This document shows positions 6,123-13,545 of a DNA stretch of 19,746 nt, piece after piece. The stretch lies in NCBI GenBank assembly GCA_019894815.1, contig JAGXNU010000014.1:1-19746 (forward strand), given 5' to 3'. The notes below the pieces were generated by a model. It did no database searches, had not been told where the DNA came from, and saw only the letters and a program-made list of their open reading frames with translations. The translations under genes and the position numbers were made by a program. Each line of letters starts with the position of its first letter. The first letter of the stretch is position 1. The stretch comes from Promethearchaeota archaeon (lineage in GTDB: Archaea > Asgardarchaeota > Lokiarchaeia > Sigyniarchaeales > SOKP01).

Positions 6123-7073
6123 ATGTCAGAAGATGAGATTGACAGAAAGGAAGAAGATGAATCTGGAAAAGACGAAAATTTTGATGAACTTGATGAAATT
6201 AAAGAAATCAGAGAAAATTACATAAGAGAAATCAAGGATAGGGAAAAAAGAATACAGGATAAGGCAAGTGGATTCGAGGAAAAAATTAGAGAAAAGGAGA
6301 AGGAATTGCAAGAACTCGAGGTAGCGATAGCAGAAGATTTAAGAGAACTAAAAGATGACCCTTCTGAAGATTTAAGAGATGTAATTGAGGACAAGAAAGA
6401 TGAAAGGCAGGACCTCTTAGAGGATATTAGAGAGCTAAGGGAAGAATTTCGGGAAGAGATAATGGAAAGGAAAGAGGACTTGAGAGAAAGACGTGCCGAA
6501 TTAGCGGAAAAAATCAGGGAAAAAGAGAGAGAGGCTCGCGCGAAGGTAAAAAAACAGGATTATAAGACACGAAAGGCAAAAGAAAGGGTAACTCGCATAA
6601 ATATTTCGGTTCCCCCCGACACGAGTGAGGAATGGAGGGAATGGTCGGAAGATTTAGGATCTTCTGTATCCGAATTGGTGCGGAAATCCATGAAATTTGT
6701 TAAGAATAACATTGGAGATCTTCGGAAGTTGGATGAATTTGGGAAGAAAATGGAACAATGGGGAGATAACATTGAGAAGGCGGTTGAAAAATCAGGGATC
6801 GAAGATATAGGGAAAAAAATTAAACTTAAATCTACTTCAGTAGATAAAGAAAGGATAAAAAGGAGAATTACGGGCTTAGTAAAGCTTCAGAAAGGAATTC
6901 CCATAAATAAATTCGCACAGGCATTAAACAAATCAGAGGAATTTGCGGAAAATATCATCTATGAACTTGTTGCGGAAGGCGTTGAAGGAGAACTCGATGA
7001 AGGCGTGTTTAAATTTTCAGGAGATGCCGAAGAGGTACTTTCTGTCTTGTTTGAATTAATAGATAATATTTAA
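6123..7073 (+). CDS. Coiled-coil protein with ribbon-helix-helix-like and winged-helix-like segments
   Basis: The 316-residue protein has no single known family. Residues 1-30 are acidic and probably disordered. Residues 30-150 form a long charged coiled coil made of Glu/Lys/Arg heptads (for example EEKIREKEKELQELE). Residues 155-195 read RVTRINISVPPDTSEEWREW then LGSSVSELVRKSMKFV: a beta strand with alternating residues followed by two helices, as in ribbon-helix-helix DNA-binding proteins. Residues 245-300 (IKRRITGLVKLQKGIPINKF, then AQALNKSEEFAENIIYELVAEG and GVFKF) look like a winged helix. Together this suggests a DNA-binding or scaffold protein with a long spacer. GGAG (6111-6114) lies 8 bases before ATG 6123 and fixes the start. 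There are no cysteines or membrane segments. It ends before T-tracts and is probably a single-gene transcript. Confidence 0.75.
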   Translation: MSEDEIDRKEEDESGKDENFDELDEIKEIRENYIREIKDREKRIQDKASGFEEKIREKEKELQELEVAIAEDLRELKDDPSEDLRDVIEDKKDERQDLLEDIRELREEFREEIMERKEDLRERRAELAEKIREKEREARAKVKKQDYKTRKAKERVTRINISVPPDTSEEWREWSEDLGSSVSELVRKSMKFVKNNIGDLRKLDEFGKKMEQWGDNIEKAVEKSGIEDIGKKIKLKSTSVDKERIKRRITGLVKLQKGIPINKFAQALNKSEEFAENIIYELVAEGVEGELDEGVFKFSGDAEEVLSVLFELIDNI

Positions 7074-7075
7074 AC

Positions 7076-7103
7076 TAGTTTTTTTGATAATTTTACTTTT
7101 TTA
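7076..7103 (+). terminator. T-tracts after the coiled-coil protein gene
   Basis: TTTTTTT (7080-7086 region) and a second run TTTTTT near 7095-7101 follow the stop codon directly. No hairpin is needed for an archaeal stop of this kind. Confidence 0.45.
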
Positions 7104-7450
7104 AGACTTGTCCACATTGCAAGCATTAGCTCCCAACAAGCGTGCTATAGTAATTTAGTGCATTAAGAGGGAAACGATATATCAAAAATTCACGTCATTT
7201 CATTGTTGTATTTCGTTTTTCTCTCCGAAAATGTATCTCCAATTTAACGAATTGTACATGCTTGTTGACGAGTTTTATCAAAAATGTCGGTTTTACGTTC
7301 TTCAATAACTATTTTTTGTATAGTTTGATATTTTCAAACACCTCATTACAGATCGATATACGAATATCAAAAATATGATCAATATACTATCTGTAATCAT
7401 TCATATCATTTGAAATTGATCTTCGCGCTGCAAGAAATGGTTGAAAAAGT
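7104..7450. other. Gene-free stretch with a long inverted repeat
   Basis: No coding frame was found. ATTACAGAT (7345-7353) and ATCTGTAAT (7389-7397) form a perfect 9-base inverted repeat with a 35-base centre; the centre itself contains GATCGATAT and ATATGATC as a weaker inner pair. The element lies about 55 bases upstream of the TATA box of the Cys-rich gene pair. Confidence 0.45.
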
Positions 7451-7465
7451 AAACATTTAAATATT
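7451..7465 (+). promoter_or_regulatory. TATA box of the Cys-rich gene pair
   Basis: AAACATTTAAATATT contains ATTTAAATA at 7455-7463. The predicted transcription start near 7483-7490 leaves a leader of about 60 bases before ATG 7548. An imperfect hairpin (GTGAGAA 7495-7501, TTCCCAC 7506-7512, loop TCTT, one mismatch) lies at the start of that leader. Confidence 0.55.
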
Positions 7466-7547
7466 AAATTATGCTAATTGATCATTATAGAAATGTGAGA
7501 ATCTTTTCCCACAACTAAAAAAATAATACTTGAAGTGATAGTGAAAA

Positions 7548-7781
7548 ATGTGTAATCAATGTGAATGTAGTAATGATATGTATGATAAATGTTCCATAGT
7601 AGGATGCATGCCCATAAATTTTTGTTGCGATCAATGTGTAGGTTATGAAAACAGGCATTCTTGCGAGTGTTATCAGTTAGAATCTTCGAAGTTGGATCCG
7701 AAAAAACATATTAACGTTGTTACTACAACTACAACTGAAAAGAAAAGTGAAGAAGTCACTCTAATTATAAACAAGAGGTAA
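7548..7781 (+). CDS. Cys-rich mini-protein A of a tandem pair, unknown function
   Basis: The 77-residue product has a Cys-rich first half and a cysteine-free second half. Cysteines are C2, C5, C7, C15, C20, C26, C27, C30, C38 and C40, in the words MCNQCEC, YDKCSIVGCMP, NFCCDQCVGY and SCECY. From residue 49 the chain becomes polar and beta-prone (VVTTTTTEKK, EEVTLIINK). The shared pattern with the next gene is M-C-N-x-C-x-C, Y-D-x-C-S-I-V-G-x-M-P, F-C-C-x2-C-V-x-Y. Such density of cysteine points to Zn or Fe-S binding, but no known motif fits, and I recognise no family. There is no signal peptide. The start ATG follows AAGTGATAG, a weak match to the ribosome site. It is the first gene of a two-gene unit, 5 bases from the second, and lies upstream of the Hdr operon, so a link to thiol or redox metabolism is possible but unproven. 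Confidence 0.75.
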   Translation: MCNQCECSNDMYDKCSIVGCMPINFCCDQCVGYENRHSCECYQLESSKLDPKKHINVVTTTTTEKKSEEVTLIINKR

Positions 7782-7786
7782 TCTTC

Positions 7787-8074
7787 ATGTGCAATAATTG
7801 TAATTGTGATGCTTATGATCGTTGTTCCATTGTCGGTTATATGCCTGTAGGGTTTTGTTGTTCCAAGTGCGTGTTATATGATGAAAAATACACGTGCTTG
7901 AAAACGAAAGCAAGGCATGAACTTTTGAATGGGGATGGAGAGGTTGATCCAGCTGATCATTTCCAACCAATTAGCACCACGATTGAGGATGGCTTATTAA
8001 AAGTAGTAATAAGCAAAAAAGATAGAGAAATTCCAATTGTGATTGATATTCAAAAACAATTGGATTCGAAATAG
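7787..8074 (+). CDS. Cys-rich mini-protein B of a tandem pair, unknown function
   Basis: The 95-residue product is a paralog of the preceding one: MCNNCNC, YDRCSIVGYMPVGFCC, KCVLYDEKYTC. It keeps eight of the ten cysteine positions, losing the one in SIVGCMP (Tyr here) and one of the CEC pair. Its cysteine-free second half is longer and looks like a small beta domain (FQPISTTIEDGLLKVVISK, EIPIVIDIQKQ). AGAGGTAATC overlaps the upstream stop codon and is a near-ideal Shine-Dalgarno site 4-5 bases before ATG, so the two genes are translated from one message. After it comes a 200-base gap with a new promoter for the Hdr operon. Duplication followed by tail divergence suggests two subunits of one complex or two forms of one metal carrier; this is inference. 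Confidence 0.75.
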   Translation: MCNNCNCDAYDRCSIVGYMPVGFCCSKCVLYDEKYTCLKTKARHELLNGDGEVDPADHFQPISTTIEDGLLKVVISKKDREIPIVIDIQKQLDSK

Positions 8075-8224
8075 TGCAATTTAATGTACTATTGAAATTA
8101 GGGGTATAAATTCAAGCATAAATCTTTAGTTTGATAATCCTATGCATTGAAAATTATGGATATTAGACATTAGAGATATTGATGTGATAGATTAAATTCG
8201 TATATTCCGAAATTTATGTCGAAA

Positions 8225-8244
8225 TTTTATAAAAAATTTAAAAG
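8225..8244 (+). promoter_or_regulatory. Probable promoter of the Hdr-Flx operon
   Basis: TTTTATAAAAAATTTAAAAG holds two overlapping TATA-like words. A start of transcription near 8255-8270 would leave a leader of about 80 bases before hdrC. The exact box cannot be picked by eye. Confidence 0.4.
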
Positions 8245-8345
8245 CGTGTTATAATTAACTGAAATTAAATGAAAAAAGCTTTTTGACAGAAGTACTATGT
8301 GAAAATTTTTCAAATAAAATAATAAAAAAAATTGGGAATGATACA

Positions 8346-8843
8346 ATGAGTGTAATTAATTTTGAATTTAGGAATGAAGTACTCAAGCATAATGCATCTT
8401 TAAGTTATTGTTACCAATGTTCTACTTGTTCTGGGGGATGTCCCGTGGCTTTGCTTACCGAGGGAAAGTATAATCCTAGAAAAATAATTGAAGAGGCAAT
8501 ATTAGGGTTAAGGGATAAGTTAGTTGAGAGTCAAGATCCTAACCCCTGGTTGTGTTCGACTTGTCAAAAATGCGTTGAATTGTGCCCTCAAAAGGTAGAA
8601 TTAACGGAGATATTTACTTTAATAAAAAACTTATGTTTTGAAGAGGATAAATATCCCGAAGCTTTTTACTCCCAGGGTAAAGCAGTGTTTGATACTGGAG
8701 TTGCCATTCCCTATTCAAATTCAATCATTGCTAGGCGTAAAAAATTAGGTCTTCCAGAGATTAAAATCGCGCCAGCGGAAGAGATTAAAATTCTAATGAA
8801 AGAGACTAATTTTGAGAAAAATATATTGAGGGGGAATGAATAA
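8346..8843 (+). CDS. hdrC: Heterodisulfide reductase subunit C (HdrC)
   Basis: HdrC carries electrons from HdrA to HdrB. The 165-residue protein has two [4Fe-4S] motifs: C22-x2-C25-x2-C28-x3-C32-P (CYQCSTCSGGCP) and C70-x2-C73-x2-C76-x3-C80-P (CSTCQKCVELCP). The word WLCSTCQKC and the conserved PRKIIEE between them are typical of HdrC. The ATG at 8346 follows GGGAATGAT and gives the normal HdrC N-terminus; an in-frame TTG at 8283 would add 21 residues with no family match. It is the first gene of the operon and its last codons overlap hdrB by 8 bases, so the two are translationally coupled. No membrane segment is present; the complex is soluble. Confidence 0.9.
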   Translation: MSVINFEFRNEVLKHNASLSYCYQCSTCSGGCPVALLTEGKYNPRKIIEEAILGLRDKLVESQDPNPWLCSTCQKCVELCPQKVELTEIFTLIKNLCFEEDKYPEAFYSQGKAVFDTGVAIPYSNSIIARRKKLGLPEIKIAPAEEIKILMKETNFEKNILRGNE

Positions 8844-9720
8844 AGTGGCGTACGATTTATTTTTGGGATGCGTAATTCCGGCAAGATTACCTTATTTAGA
8901 GGTATCTTCAAGAAAAGTTTTTGAAAAACTCGGTATTGAGTTACGAGATGTTGATGGGTTTAGTTGTTGTCCTGATCCTACGGGGATTGAGTTAATTGAC
9001 CACGAAACATGGTTAGCTTTGGGGGCAAGGAATTTAAGTTTGTGCAATAATAATGGAGGAGTCATATCTTTTTGCTCAGGATGCGTTGAAACATTAAAAG
9101 GTGTAAATTATTTTATAAATAAGGATATAGACGCTAAGCAAAAAGTTAATAAATATTTAAAAAAGATTGGAAAGACATATGAGGGCAAGACAGAAGTAAA
9201 ACATTTTGCTCAAGTTCTTTATGAAAATCTAGAAAAAGTTAAAGAAAAAATAGAAAAACCCTTGGAAGGTTTTAAGGTCGCCATTCATTACGGTTGCCAC
9301 TATTTAAGACCTTCAGAGTTTATTAAATGGGATGACCCATTTGAACCAGTTACTTTAGATGAAATCGTTAAGACATTGGGAGCGGAATCCATAGAATATG
9401 AGCTAAAAATGGAGTGTTGTGGAAATCCTCTTGATAAGTCGGATAAGGATTTATCTCTGCAAATGATAGACAACAAATTGAAAGCAATTCATGAATCAGG
9501 TGCTAACTGTATTGTTGTAGTATGTCCTGCTTGTTATCAACAATTTGAGTTTAATCAAAGAGAACTTAACAAGAGAAATAATTCTGAATACAACATACCA
9601 ATTTTTTATTTGTCTGAATTAATGGCTTTATCATTTGGGTTTAAACCGGAAGAATTAGGATTTAATTTTCATCGAATTAAACCAAAGGGATTGTTCGAAG
9701 GTATCGGGTTCAATGTTTAA
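8836..9720 (+). CDS. hdrB: Heterodisulfide reductase subunit B (HdrB)
   Basis: HdrB is the catalytic subunit that cleaves a disulfide such as CoM-S-S-CoB using two non-cubane [4Fe-4S] clusters. The 294-residue protein has both cluster-binding CCG domains: C12, C44-C45 (SCCPDPTG), C80-x2-C83, and C154 (HYGCHYLRP), C194-C195 (ECCGNPLD), C230-x2-C233 (CPACYQQFE). All ligands for both clusters are present, so the active site looks intact. GAGGGGG upstream of 8836 supports the ATG at 8836 or the GTG at 8845. In an archaeon without visible methanogenesis genes the true acceptor may be another disulfide or a different compound. Gene order hdrC-hdrB-hdrA matches the usual module. Confidence 0.92.
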   Translation: MNKVAYDLFLGCVIPARLPYLEVSSRKVFEKLGIELRDVDGFSCCPDPTGIELIDHETWLALGARNLSLCNNNGGVISFCSGCVETLKGVNYFINKDIDAKQKVNKYLKKIGKTYEGKTEVKHFAQVLYENLEKVKEKIEKPLEGFKVAIHYGCHYLRPSEFIKWDDPFEPVTLDEIVKTLGAESIEYELKMECCGNPLDKSDKDLSLQMIDNKLKAIHESGANCIVVVCPACYQQFEFNQRELNKRNNSEYNIPIFYLSELMALSFGFKPEELGFNFHRIKPKGLFEGIGFNV

Positions 9721-9746
9721 TTTTATTAAAATAATAATTAAAATCA

Positions 9747-11072
9747 ATGATGAGTGAAAGAAATTTGGAAAAAAACTCAAAGAGTGCCTTAGTTATCGGT
9801 GGTGGGATCGCAGGAATTCAAGCAGCATTAGATTTAGCGGATATGGGAATACATGTGGATATGGTAGAAAAAAATCCAAATATCGGTGGCAGAATGGCCC
9901 AATTAGATAAAACATTTCCTACTAACGATTGTTCGATTTGTATCTTAGCCCCTAAATTATCAGAATGTTATAGACATCCAAACATTACGCTCTATTCGTA
10001 TTCAGAAGTTCAAAAAGTGGAGGGGGAGAGAGGTAATTTTTCGGTAGATATTTTAAAGCGTGCACGCTACGTTAAAGAGGATGAATGTATAAATTGCGGT
10101 GTTTGCGCTGAAAAATGCCCAATGAGAGTTATAGATGAATTCGATCGTCAGCTGAGAAAAAGGAGAGCTATTTATATGTATTACTTGCAAGGAGTCCCTG
10201 CGATAATGACGATTGATAAGGATAAATGCTTATGGTTTACAAAGAACGCGTGTAGAATTTGCGAGAAAGTTTGTGAGAGGGAAGCAATTGATTTTGAGCA
10301 ACAAGATCAACATATTAAATTGAACAATGTTGGTTCTATTATCGTTGCTACGGGTTACAATTTGATCGAAGATATTGATAATGAGGTTTTAAGAAATTAT
10401 GGTTATCAAAAATACAGAAATGTCGTTACCGCCTTAGAGTTCGAAAGATTGTTAAGCGCTTCTGGACCTCAAGATGGGCACGTAAAAAGATTATCTGATG
10501 GAGAAAAACCAAAAAAAATAGCTTATTTGCAATGTATAGGTTCACGAAACGATAGAAGTAGACAGTACTGCTCATCAATTTGTTGCATGTATACAACTAA
10601 AGAAGCTATGATTGCTTACGAGCATAATAATGAATTGGAATCGTATGTCTTTTATATAGATATGAGAGCAGGGGGTAAGGGCTTTCAATCTTTTATTAAA
10701 AGGGGCGAAAATGATTATAATATTAAATATATTAAGAGTAAAATTGCTCAAATTACTATCGATAATAAAGAAAATCCGATTATCGTGTATGAAGATTTGG
10801 ACAATGGAGAAATAAAAGAATTAACGGTAGACTTAGCAGTTTTAGCCACGTGTATTATCCCACCAGAAGGAATTGAGAAAATGTCAGAAGTTTTAGGCAT
10901 TGAATTAAACGAGTATAGATTTGTTAAAACTCCTCCTTTTGATTCAGTTAAAACCAGTAAGGGAGGTATCTTCACGTGTGGATGCGTACATGAACCAATG
11001 GATATACCGCGCTCTGTTTCTGAGGCGAGCGGTGCAGCAGCAAGGGCAGCAGAGGTAATTAGAGGAGGTTAA
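9747..11072 (+). CDS. hdrA: HdrA-like flavoprotein, N-terminal type: FAD domain with inserted ferredoxin
   Basis: HdrA is the flavin-bifurcating subunit of the Hdr complex. This 441-residue copy contains the FAD domain (GGGIAG at 18-23) and the inserted ferredoxin domain: C114-x2-C117-x2-C120-x3-C124-P, then C161-x7-C169-x2-C172-x3-C176, the spacing seen in methanogen HdrA. Family words DKTFPTNDCSICILAPK, FERLLSASGP and CIGSRND are present. It lacks both the N-terminal domain (GVFVCHCG...CTPRTHEP) and the C-terminal ferredoxins, which are found in the next gene. It ends ...AGA GGA GGT TAA, where GGAGGT doubles as the ribosome site for the next gene. The two frames are the same: only TAA and one codon (AAT) separate them. 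It corresponds to residues 1 to about 430 of the fused protein at 13546. Start ATG 9747 or 9750; no Shine-Dalgarno site is visible in the 26-base gap after hdrB. Confidence 0.88.
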   Translation: MMSERNLEKNSKSALVIGGGIAGIQAALDLADMGIHVDMVEKNPNIGGRMAQLDKTFPTNDCSICILAPKLSECYRHPNITLYSYSEVQKVEGERGNFSVDILKRARYVKEDECINCGVCAEKCPMRVIDEFDRQLRKRRAIYMYYLQGVPAIMTIDKDKCLWFTKNACRICEKVCEREAIDFEQQDQHIKLNNVGSIIVATGYNLIEDIDNEVLRNYGYQKYRNVVTALEFERLLSASGPQDGHVKRLSDGEKPKKIAYLQCIGSRNDRSRQYCSSICCMYTTKEAMIAYEHNNELESYVFYIDMRAGGKGFQSFIKRGENDYNIKYIKSKIAQITIDNKENPIIVYEDLDNGEIKELTVDLAVLATCIIPPEGIEKMSEVLGIELNEYRFVKTPPFDSVKTSKGGIFTCGCVHEPMDIPRSVSEASGAAARAAEVIRGG

Positions 11073-11075
11073 AAT

Positions 11076-12770
11076 ATGTCAGAAGAAGAAAAGAAAGATA
11101 TTGAAGATGAAGTAAGGGTGGGAGTATTTGTATGCCATTGTGGTTCTAATATTGGTGGTTTGATAGACTGCAAGACTTTAGCTGAAGAAGCTAAAAGTCT
11201 TCCAAATGTTGCCTATGCAGAGGATAATCTATATACTTGTTCAGAAAACGGTTTAGCGAGTATTAAGGCGGCAATCGAAGAATATAATTTAAATCGCGTT
11301 GTTGTAGCATCTTGTACGCCAAGAACTCACGAGCCTTTATTCCGAGATTGTGTTTCCGAAGCGGGCTTAAACAAATATCTCTTTAACTTTGTTAATATTC
11401 GGGATCAATGTACTTGGGTGCACCAAAAGCAGCCCGAGGAAGCTTATAAGAAAGCTCAAGATTTAATTAGGATGGGAACTGCTAAAGCTGTAAAGCTTGA
11501 AGCACTCGATATAATCATGGTAAATGTTAATCCGTCCGCTTTAATAATTGGTGGAGGTGTTGCTGGAATGAGTGCGGCACTTAATTTAAGCAGACAAGGA
11601 TTTCAAACCTATTTAATTGAGAAAGAAGATAAATTAGGAGGAAGGTTAAATTCATTACATAAACTCTTTCCTCATCAATTAGACGCTTCAGATTTTTTAG
11701 ATAAAATTAAAAATAACGTTCAAAATGCTCAAAATTTGCAAATTTTAACATCTTCCATAGTTAAAAATATTGATGGATTTGTTGGTAATTTCGAAGTAGA
11801 AGTAGAACAAAATGGAAAGAATATTGAATTATCCGTAGGTGCTATAATAGTTGCAGTAGGTTCTTCACTTTTTGCGCCTACCGATTTATATGGTTACGAC
11901 GGTAAAAAAAGAATCACGCAATTTGAATTAGAACATAAATTTATAAATAACGATGTAAAAGCAAATAACTATGTAATGATACAGTGCGTAGGTTCTCGAA
12001 TTGAAGATCGCCCATACTGTTCAAGCGTTTGTTGCATGACGGCTTTAAAAAATGCTTTTGTTATTAAAGAAAAAAATCCTGGAGCAAATATTACGATATT
12101 ATTTAGAGATTTATATACTCCTGGAACAGATTACGAGAAATATTATAGAGACGCAAGGGAACAAGGGGTGCTCTTTATTAAATACGGTCTTGATAAATTA
12201 CCGACTGTAGAAGAAGACCATATAAAAGTATTTAACGAATATATGGGAGAAGAATTGATCCTTCCATATGATTTACTTGTATTAGCAACACCATTAGTTG
12301 CGAATAACGATAACAAAGAACTTGCTCAAATGTTAAAAGTTCCATTAGAAGCTAACAAATTCTTTTTGGAGGCACATGTAAAACTACGTCCTAACGACTT
12401 TGCCACGGATGGGATTTATATTGGTGGTTCGGCTAAATGGCCCGTAGATATAACAGAAGCTATTACCCAAGGATATGCTGCGGCTGCTAGGGCAAGCAGA
12501 GTTTTGTCTCACGATTCACTTGAAGTGGAAGGAGCAACATCAAGTTTACCCGAATATAATAAAAGTCTGTGTACAGGTTGCGAAATATGTATCAAAGTTT
12601 GTCCTTTTAATGCAATTATCAAAAATGAAGAGGATGAGATTGAAATTATAGAAGCATTATGTAAAGGATGCGGAGTGTGTGGCGCAACATGTACGAATCA
12701 AGCAATTGTTATAAAACATTTTACAGATGATCAAATTTTTTCTGAAATTGAAGCTTTTGGAGGGCATTAA
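11076..12770 (+). CDS. hdrA: HdrA-like flavoprotein, C-terminal type: N-domain, FAD domain, two ferredoxins
   Basis: This 564-residue protein carries the parts the previous gene lacks. Residues 14-115 are the HdrA N-terminal domain (GVFVCHCGSNIGG, NLYTCSENG, VASCTPRTHEPLF). An FAD domain follows (GGGVAG, 159-164) with CVGSRIEDRPYCSSVCCM, but without the ferredoxin insert: where other HdrA proteins have the FPTNDCSIC segment it reads LFPHQLDASDF. Residues 499-539 hold two [4Fe-4S] motifs (CTGCEICIKVCP and CKGCGVCGATC). It aligns with residues about 449-1004 of the fused protein at 13546, sharing FFLEAHVKLRP and LNRVVVASCTPRTHEPLF. A perfect GGAGGT lies 6 bases before ATG 11076. It presumably pairs with the preceding subunit as one functional HdrA unit and passes electrons to HdrC or takes them from MvhD through the C-terminal ferredoxins. 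Confidence 0.9.
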   Translation: MSEEEKKDIEDEVRVGVFVCHCGSNIGGLIDCKTLAEEAKSLPNVAYAEDNLYTCSENGLASIKAAIEEYNLNRVVVASCTPRTHEPLFRDCVSEAGLNKYLFNFVNIRDQCTWVHQKQPEEAYKKAQDLIRMGTAKAVKLEALDIIMVNVNPSALIIGGGVAGMSAALNLSRQGFQTYLIEKEDKLGGRLNSLHKLFPHQLDASDFLDKIKNNVQNAQNLQILTSSIVKNIDGFVGNFEVEVEQNGKNIELSVGAIIVAVGSSLFAPTDLYGYDGKKRITQFELEHKFINNDVKANNYVMIQCVGSRIEDRPYCSSVCCMTALKNAFVIKEKNPGANITILFRDLYTPGTDYEKYYRDAREQGVLFIKYGLDKLPTVEEDHIKVFNEYMGEELILPYDLLVLATPLVANNDNKELAQMLKVPLEANKFFLEAHVKLRPNDFATDGIYIGGSAKWPVDITEAITQGYAAAARASRVLSHDSLEVEGATSSLPEYNKSLCTGCEICIKVCPFNAIIKNEEDEIEIIEALCKGCGVCGATCTNQAIVIKHFTDDQIFSEIEAFGGH

Positions 12771-12772
12771 AG

Positions 12773-13534
12773 ATGAGTTTTGAACCCAAAATTTTAGGTT
12801 TTTTATGTAATTGGTGCTCCTATGCTGGTGCCGATTTAGCAGGAGTTAGCAGGATTCAATACCCCACGAATATGCGAGTAATTAGAGTCATGTGTAGCGG
12901 TCGAGTTGACCCTAAATTTATTTTTCACGCTTTGGAATTAGGAATCGATGGAGTATTTGTAATGGGATGTCACCCTGGAGATTGTCATTATCTTGAAGGA
13001 AATTACGAAGCAATAACTAAATTTGATATGACCCAACAATTTCTTAAATTTATTAACTTTGATAAAAGAGTGAGATTAGATTGGGTTTCTGCTTCGGAAG
13101 GGACTAGATTTGGTGAGGTTGTAACCGAATTCATTAATCATATTAAAGAATTAGGCCCTTCACCCATAAGTGGGGGGAATCCCGACGAAGATATACTCGA
13201 TAAACTTAAAGCAATAAAAATGGCTGCAGGTAGTAATAGGATGCGCGCATTAGTAGGAAGAGAGAAAACCTTGCTTGGAAGTGAAAATGTTTATGGGGAA
13301 CAAATCATTGAGCAGAGATTTAATATTTTGATAGATAAAGCAATAAAAGATGAATTTGAGCGGCACCGAGTTTTACTTGCTTTAGAAAAAGATTCAAATT
13401 CAGTTAAAGATTTAGCAGTCGAGTTAAACATTGATCCAAGTATAGTTTTAGAACATGTATTAACTTTAAAAACTCGTGGTCAAGTTGACTTTCAAAAAAT
13501 TAAAGGAAATACACCAATATTTATGAGATTATGA
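12773..13534 (+). CDS. mvhD: MvhD-like [2Fe-2S] electron adaptor, long form with winged-helix tail
   Basis: MvhD links an electron-donating module to HdrA. The 253-residue protein has the MvhD core in residues 1-145: C12-x2-C15 (LCNWCSYAGADLAGVSR), C41 (MCSGR), C66 and C71 (GCHPGDCHY), the family's cluster ligands. The rest (about 155-253) is a helical tail ending in a winged-helix-like segment, VKDLAVELNIDPSIVLEHVL followed by RGQVDF. Tails like this occur in other HdrA-linked MvhD proteins, so it is probably a docking domain. GGAGG at the end of the previous gene is the ribosome site. The stop overlaps ATG 13531 as ATGA. It is longer than the second MvhD at 16565, which lacks the tail. Confidence 0.88.
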   Translation: MSFEPKILGFLCNWCSYAGADLAGVSRIQYPTNMRVIRVMCSGRVDPKFIFHALELGIDGVFVMGCHPGDCHYLEGNYEAITKFDMTQQFLKFINFDKRVRLDWVSASEGTRFGEVVTEFINHIKELGPSPISGGNPDEDILDKLKAIKMAAGSNRMRALVGREKTLLGSENVYGEQIIEQRFNILIDKAIKDEFERHRVLLALEKDSNSVKDLAVELNIDPSIVLEHVLTLKTRGQVDFQKIKGNTPIFMRL

Positions 13535-13545
13535 GGGATATTATT

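Noticed and set aside
7095..7125. Short plus-strand stretch reading TCPHCKH, like the end of a zinc ribbon
   Set aside because: It is bounded by stop codons within about 14 codons, so it is at most a remnant and probably chance.
8283..8345. TTG start extending HdrC by 21 residues
   Set aside because: The extension matches no HdrC N-terminus, and ATG 8346 has a better-placed ribosome site.
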